Assembly (NCBI GenBank): GCA_022484805.1
Contig: JAKVKP010000022.1
Location: 1 to 41,075 of the forward strand
Reading direction: 5' to 3'
DNA length: 41,075 nt
DNA from: Streptococcaceae bacterium
Lineage (GTDB): Bacteria > Bacillota > Bacilli > Lactobacillales > Streptococcaceae
The notes beneath the pieces are model-generated. The model saw only the letters and a list, made by a program, of their open reading frames with translations. It made no database searches and was not told the DNA's origin. The position numbers and the translations under genes are program-made. This document shows, piece by piece, positions 25,239 to 33,654 of the stretch; position 1 is the stretch's first letter, and every line of letters begins with the position of its first letter.

Positions 25239-25308
25239 AACGCAACGCAACGCAACGCAACGCAACGCAACGCAACGCAACGCAACGCAACGCAACGCAA
25301 CGCAACGC
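25239..25308 (+). repeat. Pentanucleotide tandem repeat (AACGC)14 at a transcription start
   Basis: Fourteen uninterrupted copies of AACGC run from 25239 to 25308, starting two bases after the -10 box. Perfect short tandem repeats of this length are prone to slipped-strand length change. Here the repeat forms the very 5' end of the predicted mRNA, about 170 bases before the start codon of the giant surface protein. Confidence 0.95.
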
Positions 25309-25482
25309 AGCAAGCTCTCTTTACTTCATGTGAATTTATTAACAATAAAAAGAAAAACATTATCATAATTTCAAGCGGAAATCTAAGAATTAGGTTCCCG
25401 TAGTTTTTGCGTACTCTGAAAAAGCAAAATTAACGATAAAAATGATGTGCTCAAAATATCTGCTGAGGGGAGGGACTGATCA
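25309..25482 (+). promoter_or_regulatory. 5' leader of the giant surface gene
   Basis: Non-coding leader between the repeat and the start codon. A hairpin TTTTGC (25405-25410) / GCAAAA (25424-25429) is possible. TTGCGT (25407-25412) is complementary to the ACGCAA present in every repeat unit, so leader and repeat could pair instead. GAGGGGAGGG precedes the GTG start at 25483. Confidence 0.4.
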
Positions 25483-28400
25483 GTGTTTAGAAAAACAATT
25501 AGCTTTATTGGTATTATTTTAATCTTACTCATCGTTGGTGGCTATCAAGTTGCGGCAGACGCCAAGCTGACAGAAGTGATTGATCTGACTGGCGAATACA
25601 ACTCAATAGCTACTGATGATACGAAGCCCTTGACTGCCAAAGGGAGTATTAGAGTTGAAGGTGCTGAAGCGGCTACGCCTTGGGATGTCAAGGTCAAGGT
25701 TGGACAGCTCAAACATACCTTAACCAGCGCTTCTTTAGGGATTACTCATTTTAAATATCAATTTAATTCTGGGCAAATGACAAATTATTTAGACAATATT
25801 ACCGAATACCGTGGTGATAACGTTTTATCAACGTCTGATAGCTGTTTGGAACAATCACAAACCCTCCTTAGAGGCTTGGGCTCAGCTGCCGTGAATTATT
25901 CAGCAGTGGAGGCAGGCTTTACCGTAAATAATCAAGCTACCATTAACGATGGTGTTTATTATTCTAAAATAACTTATACCTTTACCACTGGGCTGGCTAG
26001 CACGCATTCAGTTGTCTTTGATAGTCAAGGCGGTAGCTCGGTAGCAACGGCTCAAGCAAATCATGACGGTTTAGTTGCTAAGCCAGCGGACCCAACCAAG
26101 GATGGTTACAAATTTTTAGGCTGGACACGAGCAATAAATGATAGTACCTATTTTGATTTTGCTAATGATAAAATTTTGGCGAAAACAACCCTTTATGCGC
26201 AGTGGGGGCAACCGACCATCACCTTTAAAAATTATGATGGCTCAGCAGAGATTCAACCGCAAGGTGAAACGAGCACCAGTAAGCAAGTACCGTACAATCA
26301 AGCCTATAGTGTGCCTGTCGCACCAGCAGTTGATAATCAGCTTTTTTTAGGCTGGTCGACCGTTCCAAATATGACACGTGGGACAGCGCCAATACTTTAT
26401 GTGCCGACAGGCATTGATTATACAGCTGCTTATCAGGCTACCCTGAATGCTCCAGACCAAGCTTATCTTGGCGGCGCAGGAGACGGTACTAGCTTTACAG
26501 CTACCCAAGATACGACCTTATATGCCGTTTATATCAAAACCCTTCCTGCCACGACAACGCCTAATGCTAATGCGCCGATTCTGGAGGAATTTATCTGGAA
26601 TCAGGCAGTATGGCGAGTAATCAAGGTAGACGGTGAGAAACGCTTGGTAATCAAGGTGAATCCTTTGACAGGAGACGAACTGACAAGTCTACCGAATACC
26701 TCGACAGAGGACTCGAGTGATTTTGAAAGTGGTGATGACTCCACCCTACCGGGCGAAGTGTCGTTTCATGATACGCAAAATACTTTTTATGCGAATGCTG
26801 ATGCTTCGACGGGGTATGGGGAAAGCAAGCTCAGGCGGGTACTTGATGAGTGGCTAGCTGCCAATATATCTGGCAATGAGCTCAAGCAGGTTTTACCTGT
26901 TGACCTGAACCTACCAACCTTTGATGATTTGTATGCCAAGTATAGCTCAACTGGACTAAATGTATATGGCGGTAGCGATACGGGATTTAATTCTTGGGCT
27001 ACCCCAGGTTGGGCCAACTATTATAAGGTGTCCGACTTTGCGACTACCTTAACCGATATCACAACCAATGATGGTACGGCTTATCAGTTTAAAAATGTCA
27101 GCAGTAATGCCTATCAAAAACAAGCTTTCGCTCTTTCTTATGGCGACATTCATACCTTGGCAGATGTCAGTGCGGATAGCAATAAGACGAATTTACTTAA
27201 TTTTGCTGACCAGACAACCTCGAATAGCGCTTGGCTTCGTGGAGCAGGCTCAGTAAACTATACGGCAGCATTTTTCTCTAGAAGAGGTAACGGTAGCGAC
27301 TCCCCATATGAATATGGTAGGTTTGATCTCGCTAATTATGCTCATCAAGGCAATTCTTCTGCACCTGTCCGCCCTGCCCTTTGGTTATCGCTTGAGGCAC
27401 AGCATTTAGTAACCTTTGATAGTCAAGGGGGGAGTGTTGTCGCTGGCAAGTCAATCAAAGCGGGTACTGCCTTAGGCGAGCTACCAACACCGACTAGGTC
27501 AAACTATGCTTTCAAGGGCTGGTTTACGGATAAAGATTGTAGCGAAGCTAATAAAGTGACATCTACCACCGTCGTCAATGCAGATATGAAGCTCTATGCT
27601 AAGTGGGAAATTCAGCTCAAGGCAGGCGATTATGTAAAATTGGCGGATCAGGCATGGCGAGTCCTGCACGTTGACCCAGATAAAAATCAATACTTGGTCA
27701 CTCGAGAAAATGCATTGACTGCGGATGAATTATTGGCGGCAAATCCTACTTATGTCATAAATGATGACAAAGGTGTTTATTTTAAAGCAATGACTGACCA
27801 TAACTATTATTCAAGTGAATCTGATACAGGTTATGGTAATAGCTTGCTTAAAACAACAATTGATGGTTATTATGATTTAAAAATTAAGGATACTGCTGAC
27901 GCTGATAAGGTCTTACCTGTCACCTTAAATTCACCAACCGTTGTACAACTTAGAAGTAACCTTCCGAGTGGAGCTGGTTCAATTGGTACTAGCGATAATA
28001 ATCTCACTCACTATACATGGAGCAATTTCTACAAGGATACCCGTTTTGCAACTGAGGTTAATATTAACGGTCAAAGAATGGCTTTTGCCTTGAGTCATGG
28101 TGATTTGAATACAACCTTAGGCTTGACAGCAAGCAATGCAAATTCACTTTTAGCTTTTGAATCAAAGGACGATAGCACCTATAAATATTGGCTTCGTTCA
28201 GGAGGTGACTACTGGTACGATGCTGCTTATGTTAGCGGTAATGGAAAGTATGAAACAGGTTTTACGGGTTCAATATTTCGGAACCAAGTTCATCCATCAC
28301 TTTATCTCGATTTAACCAAGTCAATTGAGAAGATTAATCCAATTCATTATGTTAGCGATAAAGGGAACAATTATGGCGCAAATCCAACATGGTATACAGC

Positions 28401-29547
28401 AAGTGATTTACCGATAACGCTTAAGGAGGCTGATAGAACAGCCTACACGTTTGGTGGTTGGTATCAAGAAAAGGCTTTACAAACTCCAATAATAACAATT
28501 GATACTGGAGGAACAACTAGTAAAGTAGTCGCCTATGCAAAATGGACCCCAGACAGCTATACGCTTAAATACAACACAGATAATCCAACTGCGGGGGATC
28601 AGATTGCTGATATTATTAAAAAAGCTGGTGTTAGCACTCAGCATGCCAGCGGTGCGGACTTGATTAAGGAAGGGTATTCCCTTAAAGAATGGAATACCCA
28701 ACAAGATGGTAACGGCATTGGAGTCAATTCAGTTACTCGACCATATATTGAAGATTTGGTATTTTATCCCGGTACAAATGGTGGTATAACTAATCTCTAT
28801 GCGATTTGGGAAGCACGAAATGATGTAACTGTAAGCTTTGGCACCAATGGGGGCAGTACAATCAACCCAATAAGCACTAAATACAATGCTATGATAACTT
28901 CGCCAGCGAATCCAACTAAAGATGGTTACACCTTTGAAGGTTGGTATGCTGATCAGACACTGAAAACTAAAATTGATTTAACGACTAAACGATTTTTATC
29001 AAGTACAACTCTTTATGCCAAGTGGACACCTGATACGTTTACCTTGAATGTTAAAAAAGATAATCTAGCGTGGGAATATAACAATTGCCAATTTTATTTA
29101 AAATCAACGACTGATTCATCCACCTATCAACCGAAATATTCTAAGGTAGGTAGTAACGACTCATCTGTTGTTTTTGAAGCTGTACCAGCTGGTACTTACG
29201 AAATTTATGCCAATAGTACAATTGTGACTGCAACTCAGAATGGCAAAGTAATTACGGGGAACGTTGCCATTGCCAACAATGTCGAATATGATCTTGAATT
29301 TTCAACGGTTACTCTAGCAAATATGTCACCAGCAGGCATTGCCAATGGAGTGCAAAGCTATTACGCAGCAAAAGATGCACGATTGGAATTGAGTACATAT
29401 ACGATACCATCATGGGTTAACTATACTTTCGGCGGTTTCTACAAAGATGCTGAATTAACCATAAGGATTATTCAGGTGGCTAATAAATACTACGAAGCAG
29501 CCGCTGGTGGCTATACTGGTGATACTCAATATGGACCAGCAAGGTGA
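25483..29547 (+). CDS. Giant InlB-repeat/DUF6273 surface protein, 5' part up to an in-frame TGA
   Basis: This 1354-codon section starts at GTG behind GGAGGG. Residues 1-25 are a signal peptide. Residues 28-170 resemble a WxL domain: PWDVKVKV near 66-73 and YYSKITYTFTTG at 159-170, with Tyr where the second WxL has Trp. An InlB/Listeria-Bacteroides repeat (about 176-241, ending TTLYAQW) follows, then a related segment to 352. DUF6273-like domains lie at about 376-640 (AWLRGAG, VRPALWLSL) and 715-945 (YWLRSGG, VHPSLYLDL), with an InlB repeat between. Three more InlB-like repeats, a Cna-B-like segment (VPAGTYEIYA) and the start of another repeat follow. It is probably an adhesin. The TGA at 29545-29547 interrupts a repeat that continues in frame for 903 more codons. 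Confidence 0.85.
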   Translation: MFRKTISFIGIILILLIVGGYQVAADAKLTEVIDLTGEYNSIATDDTKPLTAKGSIRVEGAEAATPWDVKVKVGQLKHTLTSASLGITHFKYQFNSGQMTNYLDNITEYRGDNVLSTSDSCLEQSQTLLRGLGSAAVNYSAVEAGFTVNNQATINDGVYYSKITYTFTTGLASTHSVVFDSQGGSSVATAQANHDGLVAKPADPTKDGYKFLGWTRAINDSTYFDFANDKILAKTTLYAQWGQPTITFKNYDGSAEIQPQGETSTSKQVPYNQAYSVPVAPAVDNQLFLGWSTVPNMTRGTAPILYVPTGIDYTAAYQATLNAPDQAYLGGAGDGTSFTATQDTTLYAVYIKTLPATTTPNANAPILEEFIWNQAVWRVIKVDGEKRLVIKVNPLTGDELTSLPNTSTEDSSDFESGDDSTLPGEVSFHDTQNTFYANADASTGYGESKLRRVLDEWLAANISGNELKQVLPVDLNLPTFDDLYAKYSSTGLNVYGGSDTGFNSWATPGWANYYKVSDFATTLTDITTNDGTAYQFKNVSSNAYQKQAFALSYGDIHTLADVSADSNKTNLLNFADQTTSNSAWLRGAGSVNYTAAFFSRRGNGSDSPYEYGRFDLANYAHQGNSSAPVRPALWLSLEAQHLVTFDSQGGSVVAGKSIKAGTALGELPTPTRSNYAFKGWFTDKDCSEANKVTSTTVVNADMKLYAKWEIQLKAGDYVKLADQAWRVLHVDPDKNQYLVTRENALTADELLAANPTYVINDDKGVYFKAMTDHNYYSSESDTGYGNSLLKTTIDGYYDLKIKDTADADKVLPVTLNSPTVVQLRSNLPSGAGSIGTSDNNLTHYTWSNFYKDTRFATEVNINGQRMAFALSHGDLNTTLGLTASNANSLLAFESKDDSTYKYWLRSGGDYWYDAAYVSGNGKYETGFTGSIFRNQVHPSLYLDLTKSIEKINPIHYVSDKGNNYGANPTWYTASDLPITLKEADRTAYTFGGWYQEKALQTPIITIDTGGTTSKVVAYAKWTPDSYTLKYNTDNPTAGDQIADIIKKAGVSTQHASGADLIKEGYSLKEWNTQQDGNGIGVNSVTRPYIEDLVFYPGTNGGITNLYAIWEARNDVTVSFGTNGGSTINPISTKYNAMITSPANPTKDGYTFEGWYADQTLKTKIDLTTKRFLSSTTLYAKWTPDTFTLNVKKDNLAWEYNNCQFYLKSTTDSSTYQPKYSKVGSNDSSVVFEAVPAGTYEIYANSTIVTATQNGKVITGNVAIANNVEYDLEFSTVTLANMSPAGIANGVQSYYAAKDARLELSTYTIPSWVNYTFGGFYKDAELTIRIIQVANKYYEAAAGGYTGDTQYGPAR

Positions 29548-32337
29548 ATTTACACTTCTCCTGTTACACTTTACGCCAGTTGGAAGCAATCAATCATCTA
29601 TGACCGTCAAAACGCTACTTCAAATTTGACAGAGGATGTTTTTTATGGCAAAACACCAAGCTCTGCTACTGTTCCAACATATACGGGGTATAGTTTTGGC
29701 GGTTATTATACCGAGAGTAATGGTAGCGGGACAAAAGTTACCGATTCAAATGGATTCTTTTTATCAAATGTTAGTGTTTTAACCGATGGAAACGGGAAAT
29801 GGATTAATGAAGGCGACGCCAAAACCCTCTACGCCAAATGGACCGCCAATACTTATAAAATCAACTACGATAAAAATGGTGGCTCTGGCTCAGCTTCATC
29901 AAGCCAGATTACTAAAACCTATGGTACGGCTGCCAATCATGCGACAGTCGGCACGATGTATAAAGAAGGCTATAGTTTTAACGGTTGGTCAACAAGTCAA
30001 ACATACACAGGCTCACCAATTGCAGCAGGTTCAGCAATTTCAGATTCAGCCTTATACACAGGAAGTGATGTGACGCTCTATGCCAATTGGAAATCTGAAT
30101 CAGACGTCAAGGTCAATTTCGTCAATTATAGTGGTATTTCCAGTAATACCTATGCCTCAACCACAGTCAAATATAATGCCAAGGCAACAAGTCCGGGAAT
30201 ACCAACGGCTCTAGCCGATAAGACGTTTACAAATTTCGGTGGCTGGTATACGGCGGAAGGTGTAAGTGGCAATCAAATTGGCACAGACCGTTTAACTAGT
30301 GAAACAACCTACTATGCAAGGTGGTATGGTACGGTAGTGATTGATTGGCAAACTGGTATTCAGGGAGAATGGAGTCAATGGTACTTAGAGGATAAAAGTG
30401 ACAGTTCATTTAGTAAAAATGTAAGTTTTGATGGGTATAGCTATGCGGGAATGTATACGGCGATTGCTGGGGCTGGGGTTCAAGTAGGTAATGCTGAAAC
30501 TAATAGAAAGATGGTTAGTGGCACGAGTGTTATTGACCAAAATTACAGATGGATTGCGACGGATGTTAAGACTGTCTACGCCAAATGGACGCAGTCAGTA
30601 ACTTTAGATAATCAAGGCACAACTAATAGTAGTTTTACAGCAATCTATAATGGGGTACAAGCTAGCATTTCGCCACCAACCTATGGCGATAAGATTTTTG
30701 CGGGATATTATACCGAAGCGAATGGAGGCGGTAGTCAAATCTTTACTAGCACAGGTGCAGTCAATAAAAGTGTGACCAACTACACTGACTCGACTGGGAA
30801 ATGGATTAAAAAAGGCGCAACAACCCTCTACGCCAAGTGGGAAGAAATTTATACGGTAACAATCTTAAAAGATAGCGCAGCCTACGGTAGTAAGACCCTA
30901 ACTTTAAAACAAGGTGGGACGACCAAAGCGACTGCAAACTCTGACAGTAGTGGTTTGGCGAAGTTTTCAGGTATAACTAATGGTAATTATGATTTATATG
31001 ACGGAGATACTAAACTTGAAAGTAGTATCGCTGTTTCAGTAGGTGGTAGTTATACAATCAATTATTGGACAGTCAGCTTTAACACCGGAAGTGGTGGTTC
31101 AGCTGTCGCTGATCAAATTGTTTATAACGGTAAATCAGCAACCAAGTCAAGTGCTGATCCGACACGGAGTGGTTATCGCTTCGTTTCTTGGGTGACTGAA
31201 TCAGACGGGACGACAGAGTATTTCGTTTCTGAGCCGCCGAAAACTGTAACCGCTAAGACAACGATTTATGCTAAATGGGTTCAAGTATTCACTATTTCTT
31301 TCAAGACAATGGACGGGACAGCGGACTTGATACCAAAAAATTGGTCAAGTAGCTCCAAGGTGGTTGATATAGGCGCAAGTTTAGATTTACCAGATGCCCC
31401 TGCTAGTGAAACAGATTATTTCCTAGGCTGGGCGGAAAGCTCAAATGCATGGAAAAGTTCCAACCTTTGGTTACCAGCGGCTAGTACAGGCTATATTAAT
31501 ATCAGAGATTCGTTAAACGTACCTGATGTCGCTTTCCTAAGATACAACAGTCAAGGCAACACGCTTACCAATATCACAGCTAATAAAACCTTATATGCCG
31601 TCTATTACAAGAAATTAAAAGGGACAGGCGATGCGGATTTAGATAATCCATATAAACAGGAATTTATCTGGAATAATGCCTTATGGCGTGTGATAAAAGC
31701 CGATGGCAATCGTCGCTTGATTTTAAAGGTCAGTGCGCTGACGGATGCGGAAACTTATTATTATGATTCTGGTGCAACCGATCCTGATTTACCAGATAAA
31801 ACAGTGTTCAATAGTGATGGCAACTATTTTGATGATAGTGGTAATAGCCGCTATTTAGGCTCAGAGGTTAAAACAAAAATCGAAAGATATTATGGTCGAT
31901 TATCTGATAAAACGGCTGTCCAGAGTGTGTTGCTCAATTTACCGACACTTGCAACATTTACAAACAATTATTTTGATACAGGGAATTATGAAGGGACTAG
32001 CGGTTCAACCGGAACAAACTGGGAGTGGACTAATTGGTATACCGATAGTCGCTTTGCGACACTGGTTGATGATAGCGGTACGCCACAGGCATTTGCGCTA
32101 AGCTATGGCGATATTCAAAGTTTGGCAAGTGATACTAGTCAGAAGCAAGGCTTGCTCAATTTTAATGGTTCTAATTTAAATCTGTATTGGCTAAGATCTC
32201 CAGGGGAAATATATCTTAGAACTGGAATTGTTAAAGATAATGGTAATTATGAAGATTCCTATACACAAAATGCAGGAAATATGCCAGATTTAAGACCCGG
32301 TATTCGCCCAGCATTGTGGGTCACAATTAACAATTAA
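29548..32337 (+). pseudogene. Giant InlB-repeat/DUF6273 surface protein, 3' part beyond the TGA
   Basis: The frame of the preceding section continues unbroken after the TGA: IYTSPVTLYASW completes the interrupted InlB repeat. At least five more such repeats follow, several ending TLYAKW, with KWI or RWI before the last strand. A Cna-B-like insert (SDSSGLAKFSGITNGNYDLY) and a third DUF6273 domain (ALWRVIKADG... YWLRSPGEI... IRPALWVTI) close it at the C-terminus. The first in-frame start, TTG 29626, has no ribosome-binding site, so separate translation is unlikely. With the 5' part this would be one 2284-residue protein. There is no LPXTG motif or C-terminal membrane segment, so surface retention probably relies on the N-terminal WxL-like domain. 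Confidence 0.75.
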
Positions 32338-32358
32338 AGATGAAAGAGGATTAATATT

Positions 32359-33429
32359 TTGAAAAACAGTAAATATAGGGTCAATCATAGTATTGAACGA
32401 AAACACTTTTATTTGAAGTGTTTAGTGCTGGCGATTATTGCTTTGTTTTCAGCTGGTATTACCGAGGCAGTATCAGCGGCGGAGGTCGGTTATAGCATTT
32501 CTATCTATCCGAACGAGCATCAAAATTTGGCAAAGGCTAATAATCTAACTTATTTCGATTTACTGCTTGAACCAAACGTTGAAACCGATTTGGAGCTTGT
32601 GATTGAAAATACCTCCGAAGCCGAGGCGTCATTCAATATCAATATCACTAATGCGATTACTCTAAGTAATTTAGAAATTGATTTTACGCCAACATTGGAG
32701 CGTTCGCAATATTTAGCAACTGGCTTGACTGATTTAGCCAAGCTATCCACTAATAAAGTGACAGTGGCTAAGGCAAGCAAAACAGTTGTACCAATTCATA
32801 TCAAAATGCCTGCGGAGGCACTAAAAGGTGTGGTTATTGGTGGGATTCACGTGATTAAAAATATTTCTGAGGAAGAAGCTGCCAAGCAAAGTGGCTTCGT
32901 TAATCAGGTCGCCTATGTGAAGCCAGTTGTGATTCAATCCAGCAATCCACCGGAAGTTACCAAAGCAGAATTTGATATCTCAGCTGTTGCAGTTAAAACG
33001 GTTAATGATAGCAAGCGGTTAGCTGCAACAATTAGCAATACCCAGCCGGTTTATTTAAAGGGTGTTGATGTGCATACGCAAGTAACTAAATACGGAGAAA
33101 GTGTTGTCTTACTTGAAAACGAACATAAAGATGGTGCAATTGCACCATGTTCAACCTTTGATTTGCAGCTGGATTATGATAAAGATCTATTGCCACCGGG
33201 TAAATATACTTATCAGGCGACTTTCACTAAAGATGATGAAAAATGGGTTGTTAAAAAACACTTTGATATCAAAAAAGATACTGCGCCAACAGGTGGCTTT
33301 GTCGTTACGAGCAAGCCATTTAATTGGTTATTACTCGCAGTCGGCATCCTTGGGGCAATCGTGCTCATCCTATTGATTCTATTAATTATCTTAAGCAGAC
33401 GAAAAAAAGCCACAAAAGAGGAAAAATGA
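32359..33429 (+). CDS. WxL-interacting membrane protein (DUF916 and DUF3324)
   Basis: A 356-residue protein of the WxLIP type that accompanies WxL surface proteins in Lactobacillales. It has an N-terminal signal segment (about residues 22-40) and a DUF916-like region (YSISIYPNEHQN, FDLLLEPN..TDLELVIENT, VPIHIKMPAEALKGVVIGGI). A DUF3324-like region follows (VVIQSSNPPEVTKAEFDI, AATISNTQPVYLKGVDVHTQ). It ends with one transmembrane helix (about 322-346) and a basic tail SRRKKATKEEK, so the domains face outward. Family studies suggest roles in peptidoglycan and WxL-protein binding. The start is TTG 32359, about nine bases after AGAGGA. It lies 21 bases after the giant gene, in the same operon. 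Confidence 0.9.
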   Translation: MKNSKYRVNHSIERKHFYLKCLVLAIIALFSAGITEAVSAAEVGYSISIYPNEHQNLAKANNLTYFDLLLEPNVETDLELVIENTSEAEASFNINITNAITLSNLEIDFTPTLERSQYLATGLTDLAKLSTNKVTVAKASKTVVPIHIKMPAEALKGVVIGGIHVIKNISEEEAAKQSGFVNQVAYVKPVVIQSSNPPEVTKAEFDISAVAVKTVNDSKRLAATISNTQPVYLKGVDVHTQVTKYGESVVLLENEHKDGAIAPCSTFDLQLDYDKDLLPPGKYTYQATFTKDDEKWVVKKHFDIKKDTAPTGGFVVTSKPFNWLLLAVGILGAIVLILLILLIILSRRKKATKEEK

Positions 33430-33610
33430 GAAAGATTGGCAAATTCACTTGCGAATGCCGATTAATGTGTGAAAACGCCAATCATTCGGCGAAAGATTTG
33501 TAAATTCACTTGCGAACGCCGATTAATGTGTGAAAACGCCAATCATTCGGCGAAAGATTAGCAAATTCACAGTCGCAGTCACGTGCCAATTCACAGTCGC
33601 AGTCGCGGTC
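33430..33610 (+). repeat. 61-bp tandem repeats with hairpin potential, plus a shorter direct repeat
   Basis: Two near-identical 61-bp units (33430-33490 and 33491-33551; they differ at about four positions) and the first 19 bases of a third (33552-33570). Each unit contains GCCGA-TTA-ATG and CATTCGGC, which can form a bulged stem. AATTCACAGTCGCAGTC then occurs at 33564-33580 and again at 33588-33604. A TATAAT at 33618-33623 follows but lacks a -35 box. No ORF with a ribosome-binding site lies in the block. Confidence 0.85.
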
Positions 33611-33654
33611 AAATATATATAATTTTTCAGTTTGCATTGAGAGGGGGTGAAAAA

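Noticed and set aside
25239-25308. CRISPR array
   Set aside because: The units are 5 bp and contiguous, with no spacers and no cas genes nearby. The 61-bp repeats at 33430 are likewise tandem without spacers.
25226-25333. A 35-codon ORF (ATG after GGAGGG, then RNATQ repeats) suggesting a phase-variable leader peptide
   Set aside because: The ribosome-binding site and ATG lie in the 17-bp spacer of the consensus promoter, upstream of the predicted transcript start, so they would not be on the mRNA. None of the three frames through the repeat reaches the giant gene's start at 25483; all stop by 25403.
29545-29547. TGA read as tryptophan by an altered genetic code
   Set aside because: Several intact genes in the window end in TGA at their family's normal length (for example cysH and gapN), and UGA-as-Trp is not known in this group.
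29626-32337. Second half of the giant gene as an independent gene starting at TTG
   Set aside because: There is no ribosome-binding site or signal peptide, and the start would fall in the middle of an InlB-type repeat.
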